Source: CAZAQK01 sp050249355
Lineage (GTDB): Bacteria; Pseudomonadota; Alphaproteobacteria; Rickettsiales; SXRF01
NCBI GenBank assembly: GCA_050249355.1
Contig: JBFWQQ010000066.1
Coordinates: 1 to 9,980, forward strand
Direction of reading: 5' to 3'
Length of the DNA stretch: 9,980 nucleotides
Under the pieces are notes generated by a model. It worked only from the letters and a program-made list of their open reading frames with translations, had not been told where the DNA came from and did not search any database. Each line of letters starts with the position of its first letter. Position 1 is the first letter of the stretch. Below, piece by piece: positions 5,134-9,980 of this stretch. The position numbers and the translations under genes were made by a program.

Positions 5134-7104
5134 ATGGCGTCAAAACGAGAAAAAAGCGAAAGACGTAAAAAGTGGGCCTTAGGTACCCTTGGTGCCGGTA
5201 TGGCACTTAGCACAGGGCTGGTGCTGTCACGCAATGATTCCGAGCAATCATCATCGCTCAGTCCAGACTTGACCTTGAGTGTGCCGGAAGAAACTGCGCG
5301 TTCCAGAATGTCCTTAGTAGAAAGAACACCACCAAAAGCTTCCCGTCAGGCTGTTGGCCCCAGAATATCTGAGCGTATTAGCATCCATGATGCTGAAAAC
5401 GTTGGTATTTTAATTGATACGCCTGCATCGTACTGGGAACGTAATCATATTGAACTGGCGGCAGACCATAATAACCATATTCGGGTTAGTAGTGCGCCAC
5501 ATTGGTTTCGCACGCCTGCAGAATATGTACGGGCCGATTACTCTAACAAGGACGACGATACGCAAGGTGCGGTCGATCCGTTAGTATTCTTACCAGACCA
5601 CGCCTCCCCCCAACAGATACATGAGGCTCTGGCTGCAATAAAATTGCAGTACCACCATGGATATTACGATGATACTGCGGCAGAAGAACTTTGCCTGTCA
5701 TTAAATAACCACAGACATGCAGTCCAGCCACAGCTTGTTGAAGAAAAGCAGGGTAAAAGCGAAGTTACCAGTGCAAATACATCTCAAAGAATCATGATGC
5801 GTATAAACCTAGGCTCCACAAGCTCCGGAACGTATACATGGATCAAAAGGCTGCTCGACATACCACAAGAACTACTTACAACGATTGATCGTGAAGTAAA
5901 CCCTCATGATCCGAGAACCCGCTTCCTCGAACAAGCCATCACCGATCCGGTGAGCGGTGAGATCAGTGAAGACGGGATTGTAGCAATAAAAAGAATATTC
6001 GCACTCGAACCCAAGGATCGGCAAGCATTTTTTGATGCGGTTTTAAGAAGAGACAAGGATAAGGCGCAACAGATACTTTTATATCTTTCTGACATTATAC
6101 CGATTGATGAGCGTATCTTTGATGTGTTCCGTGCGCTTTCACAACAAGCTCAACAATCGGGTGTAGAAAAAAGTAGTTTTGCGCGCGAAATCCAGTATGC
6201 AATTTCATATACGGATTACAATAAACTCGGAGAAGACCCTGAAGAACAGCATAATACAGTCGGGCGCATAATTAAGAACAGCGTAACGGCTGATCAATAC
6301 AAGTCATTGCGTAAATATCATGTTCATCTTTGCAGATTTCTTTGTGAATATCTTTATGATCACTCGCACTCTTCCAACTATTATAATTTTCTGAATGCTG
6401 CAGAGCATTACCTGAAGACTCCGACAAAAAGTAACCCTCTTCCCTTTACATTGACCGATCACACGTTTAATGCGGTGCAACGCGACCTGCAACTATTAAT
6501 GGGAAATGGAGCGGTCGGCGGCTGGGTTGATAACATGAGCCGCGATCAAAACCTCATAACGCTGCTCAGTCTGCTGCGCCAACGCGCAAAATTGATTCAA
6601 TACGCCTCCGGATCAGAATCACCTGATGGCCGCTCGCATTTAAAAAGGCATTTAGCAGTAAGAAATGGTGAGGCATTCCTCACACTGGAATTGCCAACGG
6701 GTGATATAGATACGGCAAACAGGGTTTTACTGGTTGTTAGCAAGCTTATGCACGCAGCATCAACCGGTATGGCCCTACCGGGCAGTGCATATGATGATTA
6801 TGGTGCTCCCAAATCATTGCCTCTGCGTCTTCTGGAATTTCATGCGAATGACCTGACTGATCTTGATGAAATGGCTAGTGCCAGAGTTATGGGTCCATCT
6901 TATTGGTTGCGATCTTTTACAGGTGCAAGTGTAACCGAGCCAGAGAGAGTGGCGTTGCAGAACCCTTCGGGTGAAGAAAATCCATACCGTTTTTCAGAGC
7001 CGGTATCGACCGGAGGTATTACAGTTATGCAAGTTCAGAAAAAGCCCCCAGCAACGTTTGCTAAACTTACGGATACTGGCGACTCTCCCAGTATCGGGCG
7101 GTAG
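5134..7104 (+). CDS. 656-aa protein of unknown function with N-terminal signal anchor
   Basis: I recognise no family. Residues 4-13 are strongly basic (KREKSERRKK) and 14-32 hydrophobic (WALGTLGAGMALSTGLVLS), so the protein is probably anchored in the inner membrane or exported. There is no Cys after the hydrophobic stretch, hence no lipobox. Residues 33-85 are Ser/Pro-rich and probably disordered. Residues 86-200 are mixed, rich in His, Tyr and Asp (LQYHHGYYDD at 171-180). Residues about 235-490 look mainly helical (IKRLLDIPQELL, GIVAIKRIFALEPKDRQAFFDAV, LRKYHVHLCRFLCEYLYDH). The last 60 residues are again polar and probably flexible. There are no obvious repeats or catalytic motif. The gene uses more A/T-ending codons than dprA or topA, which suggests a different history. 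The ATG at 5134 is the only plausible start (stop in frame at 5110-5112) but has no strong Shine-Dalgarno. It could be a lineage-specific envelope or effector-like protein; that is a guess from architecture. Confidence 0.85.
   Translation: MASKREKSERRKKWALGTLGAGMALSTGLVLSRNDSEQSSSLSPDLTLSVPEETARSRMSLVERTPPKASRQAVGPRISERISIHDAENVGILIDTPASYWERNHIELAADHNNHIRVSSAPHWFRTPAEYVRADYSNKDDDTQGAVDPLVFLPDHASPQQIHEALAAIKLQYHHGYYDDTAAEELCLSLNNHRHAVQPQLVEEKQGKSEVTSANTSQRIMMRINLGSTSSGTYTWIKRLLDIPQELLTTIDREVNPHDPRTRFLEQAITDPVSGEISEDGIVAIKRIFALEPKDRQAFFDAVLRRDKDKAQQILLYLSDIIPIDERIFDVFRALSQQAQQSGVEKSSFAREIQYAISYTDYNKLGEDPEEQHNTVGRIIKNSVTADQYKSLRKYHVHLCRFLCEYLYDHSHSSNYYNFLNAAEHYLKTPTKSNPLPFTLTDHTFNAVQRDLQLLMGNGAVGGWVDNMSRDQNLITLLSLLRQRAKLIQYASGSESPDGRSHLKRHLAVRNGEAFLTLELPTGDIDTANRVLLVVSKLMHAASTGMALPGSAYDDYGAPKSLPLRLLEFHANDLTDLDEMASARVMGPSYWLRSFTGASVTEPERVALQNPSGEENPYRFSEPVSTGGITVMQVQKKPPATFAKLTDTGDSPSIGR
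7072..7095. repeat. Perfect 8-bp inverted repeat at the 3' end of the 656-aa gene
   Basis: GATACTGG (7072-7079) and CCAGTATC (7088-7095) can form a hairpin with an 8-nt loop just before the stop codon at 7102-7104. No T-run follows on either strand, so it is not a standard intrinsic terminator. It might stabilise the message end, or be chance. Confidence 0.4.
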
Positions 7105-7216
7105 ACTGCAATTGCCTGTGAATTCTACGCCCAAAATCTATATATTGCCTATCAATCTGGCTGGTACAACGCCCATTAGCAATGCAAAAATAATCCGGCA
7201 TGACTAAAATTATCGC
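7105..7216. other. Short convergent intergenic gap with no recognised element
   Basis: The gap lies between the stops of two convergent genes. It is AT-rich. I see no tRNA, no clear hairpin and no T-tract terminator in it. Confidence 0.6.
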
Positions 7217-7669
7217 CTAATTCACAACACCCTTTGATGACGGCGCGGGAAATGCCGTATCCAGTGCATTGACATGCCGCATAACCCGCGCCAGCATGCC
7301 CAGCACATTTGCTTGCGCGAGTGCCATCTCCTTGCTGCCCGGAGGCCATGCGTCATCAAGTTCACGGTTTGTAACGGCATTGCCCAGTTTGCGATACAGC
7401 GTGGCTACCTGGCGGAATAACGGCACCTGCTCTAGGGTAAGTGCAGCGGGATCGGCGGCTGGCAGTTCCTGCTGTATTGCCTTTGCATCCCTAATTCTGA
7501 TAAACTCCTCCATAAGTGCGCGCTGGTGACGATTTGGGATAAAACCTTCTTGCAACGCATGACCAAAAACCACCTCCAAATCCATAACGGCATGAACAGC
7601 CGCCATATATGTTTCACGGTTCAATGGTTCTTTACCTGTTCTTGCAGTCCAATTGGGATTGTTTATCAT
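7217..7669 (-). CDS. 150-aa protein of unknown function, convergent with the 656-aa gene
   Basis: I do not recognise this protein. It reads as a genuine soluble helical protein: RETYMAAVHAVMDLEVVFGHALQEGF, then RHQRALMEEFIRIRDAKAIQQ, a Pro/Ala-rich hinge (LPAADPAALTLEQVP, about residues 69-83), LFRQVATLYRKLGNAV, and a final helical part KEMALAQANVLGMLARVMRHVN. It has no Cys, no signal peptide and no membrane segment. Base composition is closer to the housekeeping genes than to the 656-aa gene. The ATG at 7669 has no clear Shine-Dalgarno and lies inside a perfect palindrome, CATACGTATG (7667-7676); a later in-frame ATG exists at residue 22. The plus-strand ORF over the same bases (7269-7529) reads like a low-quality Ser-rich shadow. 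It is the only minus-strand gene among plus-strand ones here. Being a real gene is likely; function unknown. Confidence 0.68.
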   Translation of the reverse strand: MINNPNWTARTGKEPLNRETYMAAVHAVMDLEVVFGHALQEGFIPNRHQRALMEEFIRIRDAKAIQQELPAADPAALTLEQVPLFRQVATLYRKLGNAVTNRELDDAWPPGSKEMALAQANVLGMLARVMRHVNALDTAFPAPSSKGVVN

Positions 7670-7952
7670 ACGTATGTTTCGTAATGGATTAATTCATAAA
7701 AGTGTAGACGCATGTGCTAACATGCCCCTCATCCGGCAGGGCCATCGCCCTGCAGCAGGTCTTGTTCGATAGCGGCTTTAGGTCTAGTTTTGTCTTACCA
7801 TTCCTGGGTTTCATCTTATCCATGCCATACAACTACAGGACCAATTTAGACAACCCGCCATATTCTTGTTGGACTTTTAATTTTTCATCACTACAGTACC
7901 GCCCTATGTTTTATTACTTCCTGTTAACAATTTCAATGGTTAGCTGACCTTC
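7670..7952. other. Spacer of about 280 bp upstream of topA, with two perfect hairpins
   Basis: The spacer separates the divergent 150-aa gene and topA. Most of it is AT-rich, but 7710-7780 is GC-rich and contains two tandem perfect hairpins: GCATGT-GCTA-ACATGC (7710-7725) and GCAGGGC-CATC-GCCCTGC (7736-7753). TAGAC (7705-7709) and GTCTA (7782-7786) could close both into a three-way structure, followed by a short T-run (7788-7791). No tRNA, SRP RNA or 6S RNA signature was seen. The rest should hold promoters for topA and for the 150-aa gene. Confidence 0.5.
7869..7897 (+). promoter_or_regulatory. Possible topA promoter
   Basis: TTGGAC (7869-7874) and TACAGT (7892-7897) are spaced by 17 nt, with transcription expected near 7904 and a leader of about 50 nt. 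Both boxes deviate from consensus. If topA was once expressed from upstream of dprA, the inserted block would make a local promoter necessary; that part is inference. Confidence 0.25.
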
Positions 7953-9980
7953 ATGCATGTAGTAATTGTCGAGTCCCCTGCAAAAGCCAAAACCATCAAC
8001 AAGTATTTAGGCAAGGATTATCAGGTATTTGCTTCGTTCGGCCATGTGCGCGACCTGCCGTCCAGGAATGGCTCGGTGCGGCCGGACGAAGACTTCGCCA
8101 TGGATTACGAAGTCGATAGCGACTCGAAAAGACACCTGACCGAAATCGGCAAAGCGGTCAAAGATGCCGACTCTTTATATCTGGCGACCGACCCGGACCG
8201 TGAAGGCGAAGCCATCAGCTGGCATGTATTGGAAGCGCTCAAAGAAAGCAAAAAGCTGCCTAAAGGCATAAAAGTGCAGCGCGTTACCTTTGATGAGATC
8301 ACTAAAAAAGCCGTCACCAACGCGTTCGAGCACCCGCGCGAGATAGACATGAACCTGGTCAACGCGCAGCAGGCACGCCGCGCGCTGGACTACCTCGTCG
8401 GCTTCACCCTGTCGCCGGTGCTGTGGCGCAAACTTCCGGGCAGTAAATCGGCAGGCCGCGTGCAATCGGTAGCGTTGCGCCTGATCTGCGAACGCGAAGA
8501 AGAAATAGAAAAATTTGAAAGCCGTGAATACTGGGACATTAAAGCCGACATGCAAGGCGGCAGTGGTAATGTAACCGCCCGGCTGGTGGAATACGAAGGC
8601 GAGAAGTTGGAAAAATTCTCCATCACCAACGAGAAACAGGCCACCGGTATTGTCGAGGCACTCAAAGCCAAGCAATACAGCGTGCGCGGCATCGAAGAAA
8701 AAGAAGCACGGCGCCACCCCGCCCCGCCCTTTACTACTTCTACCCTGCAGCAGGAAGCGGCGCGCAAATGCGGTTTTGCCGCCAAGCGTACCATGCAGGT
8801 GGCACAAAAATTATACGAAGCCGGACACATCACTTACATGCGTACCGATGGCGTGACCGTATCGGGCGAAGCGATCGGCGCTACCCGCAGCCATATTGGC
8901 AGCGCCTATGGCGATAGTTACGTGCCTAAAAGCCCGCGCGCTTACAAAGCCAAATCGAAAAACGCACAGGAGGCGCACGAAGCGATCCGCCCGACCAATA
9001 TTTCCATTACGCCTAATAAGGCCGGTTTCGATAAGGATGAAGCGCGCTTGTATGAGCTTATCTGGAAACGCATGGTGGCCAGCCAGATGGAATCAGCCGT
9101 GTACGACCAGGTTATAGTCGACATTGCCGCCACCGACGGCAAGACGGCACTGCGCGCATCCGGGTCAGTCATCAAGTTCGACGGGTTCCTGAAGCTGTAT
9201 CAGGAAGGCCGCGACGACGAGGAAGAAGAAGGCGAGACCCGCCTGCCCGCACTGAAAAAAGACGAAGCGCTCAAAGCCAAAGACATCACGCCGGAACAAC
9301 ACTTCACCGAGCCGCCGCCGCGCTATTCCGAGGCCAGCCTGGTAAAACGCCTGGAAGAGCTTGGCATTGGCCGCCCGTCCACCTATGCCGCCATCATTTC
9401 GGTGCTGCAGGATCGTGGCTATGTGGTGCTGGATAAAAAACGCTTCCTGCCCGAATCGCTGGGCCGATTGGTGAACGCGTTCCTGGTCGCGTTCTTTGAA
9501 AGGTATGTGCAATATGGCTTTACCGCCGACCTCGAGAACAAGCTGGATGATATTTCTGCCGGAGAACTGGATTGGAAACAGGTGCTGCGCGATTTCTGGA
9601 AAGACTTCATCGCCAAGATCGAAGACAGCCAGGAACTCGCCATCACTGATGTGCTGAAGGCACTGGAAGAATTGCTGGCAGGTTATGCGTTCGGCCCGAA
9701 AGTACCGGGTAAGGACCGCCGCACATGCCCGGTATGTGAACAAGGTACACTGAACATCCGCTTGGGCAAATACGGCCCGTATATCTCGTGCTCCAGCTAT
9801 CCGGATTGTAACTACAAAGGTAATTTCGGTCAGGCCACCGATGTGGAAGCAGCAAAAGAAGCGGCGCAGTATCCAAAGCAACTGGGAGTAGATCCGCACA
9901 GCGGCGAGATCATCACCCTGCGACAAGGCCCGTATGGGTTTTATGTGCAGCTCGGCGAAGAGAAAAAGCCCAAACGCTCC
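7953..9980 (+). CDS. topA: DNA topoisomerase I (type IA), C-terminus cut by window edge
   Basis: Topoisomerase I relaxes negative supercoils by passing one strand through a transient break, through a 5'-phosphotyrosine link. The visible 676 residues begin MHVVIVESPAKAKTI (Toprim, Glu7) and contain the Toprim acidic motif DPDREGE (80-86), the SAGRVQSVALRLI segment, and catalytic Tyr295 in TYMRTDG. EAHEAIRPT follows, then RYSEASLVKRLEELGIGRPSTYA, all standard type IA motifs. A topoisomerase zinc ribbon has Cys592, Cys595, Cys613 and Cys619 (CPVC ... CSSYPDC). After it begins the C-terminal repeat region (GPYGFYVQLGEEKKPKRS). Alphaproteobacterial TopA is usually about 850-900 aa, so about 200 residues lie beyond the edge. 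The ATG at 7953 is chosen because a stop sits in frame at 7941-7943; no strong Shine-Dalgarno is seen. Confidence 0.97.
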   Translation, partial: MHVVIVESPAKAKTINKYLGKDYQVFASFGHVRDLPSRNGSVRPDEDFAMDYEVDSDSKRHLTEIGKAVKDADSLYLATDPDREGEAISWHVLEALKESKKLPKGIKVQRVTFDEITKKAVTNAFEHPREIDMNLVNAQQARRALDYLVGFTLSPVLWRKLPGSKSAGRVQSVALRLICEREEEIEKFESREYWDIKADMQGGSGNVTARLVEYEGEKLEKFSITNEKQATGIVEALKAKQYSVRGIEEKEARRHPAPPFTTSTLQQEAARKCGFAAKRTMQVAQKLYEAGHITYMRTDGVTVSGEAIGATRSHIGSAYGDSYVPKSPRAYKAKSKNAQEAHEAIRPTNISITPNKAGFDKDEARLYELIWKRMVASQMESAVYDQVIVDIAATDGKTALRASGSVIKFDGFLKLYQEGRDDEEEEGETRLPALKKDEALKAKDITPEQHFTEPPPRYSEASLVKRLEELGIGRPSTYAAIISVLQDRGYVVLDKKRFLPESLGRLVNAFLVAFFERYVQYGFTADLENKLDDISAGELDWKQVLRDFWKDFIAKIEDSQELAITDVLKALEELLAGYAFGPKVPGKDRRTCPVCEQGTLNIRLGKYGPYISCSSYPDCNYKGNFGQATDVEAAKEAAQYPKQLGVDPHSGEIITLRQGPYGFYVQLGEEKKPKRS

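Noticed and set aside
7072..7104. Intrinsic terminator for the 656-aa gene
   Set aside because: The 8-bp stem lies before the stop codon and no T-tract follows.
6971..7207. 78-codon ORF in another frame at the end of the 656-aa gene
   Set aside because: Most of it is a shadow of the larger ORF; the last part has no coding character or start signal.
7729..7794. Minus-strand reading ending KAAIEQDLLQGDGPAG, like the tail of a ParD-type antitoxin or gene remnant
   Set aside because: Only about 21 codons are open, no start or partner toxin is visible, and the likeness is weak.
7689..7823. 44-codon minus-strand ORF (MDKMKPRNGKTK...) just upstream of the 150-aa gene
   Set aside because: It has no Shine-Dalgarno and an unconvincing composition, and it overlaps the two hairpins; spacing to the 150-aa gene (19 nt) is suggestive but not enough.
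7714..7947. 77-codon plus-strand ORF ending just before topA
   Set aside because: The residues look random (Phe/Ser/Tyr-rich second half), there is no Shine-Dalgarno, and it crosses the hairpins and the candidate topA promoter.
9165..9926. 253-codon antisense ORF within topA
   Set aside because: The plus frame carries unmistakable TopA motifs over the same bases; the antisense frame is a Phe/Gln-rich shadow typical of GC-skewed coding DNA.

Overview
The window looks like the chromosome of a Gram-negative bacterium, most likely an alphaproteobacterium. The gene set (gatC/gatA divergent from ruvX, then plsY, dprA, topA), the motif style of GatA, RuvX and the SIMPL protein, and the moderate GC content all point that way. 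I cannot name the genus. The presence of GatA and GatC suggests that Gln-tRNA and/or Asn-tRNA are made by transamidation.

Layout. (1) 1-2653, minus strand: a compact operon read right to left, gatC, a 75-aa unknown ORF, gatA, and a SIMPL (DUF541) protein that runs off the left edge. gatC and the small ORF are separated by 1 nt, the small ORF overlaps gatA by 20 nt, and gatA and SIMPL overlap as ATGA. (2) 2654-2724: a short divergent promoter region. (3) 2725-5054, plus strand: ruvX and plsY (ATGA overlap), then an 87-bp palindromic repeat (3799-3885), then dprA. (4) 5055-7952: a visibly more AT-rich block with a 656-aa membrane-anchored or exported protein of unknown function (plus), a 150-aa unknown protein on the opposite strand, and a roughly 280-bp spacer holding two perfect hairpins. 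(5) 7953-9980, plus strand: topA, open at the right edge.

The conserved genes are housekeeping: amidotransferase subunits for tRNA charging, RuvX/YqgF nuclease (16S rRNA processing), PlsY (first acylation in phospholipid synthesis), DprA (RecA loading on incoming single-stranded DNA) and topoisomerase I. From what I know of alphaproteobacteria, plsY-dprA-topA is a recurrent order, so the unknown pair between dprA and topA looks like a lineage-specific insertion. It is the most promising place for undescribed biology. The 75-aa ORF wedged between gatC and gatA is second. I see no rRNA, tRNA, CRISPR array, transposase or phage gene.
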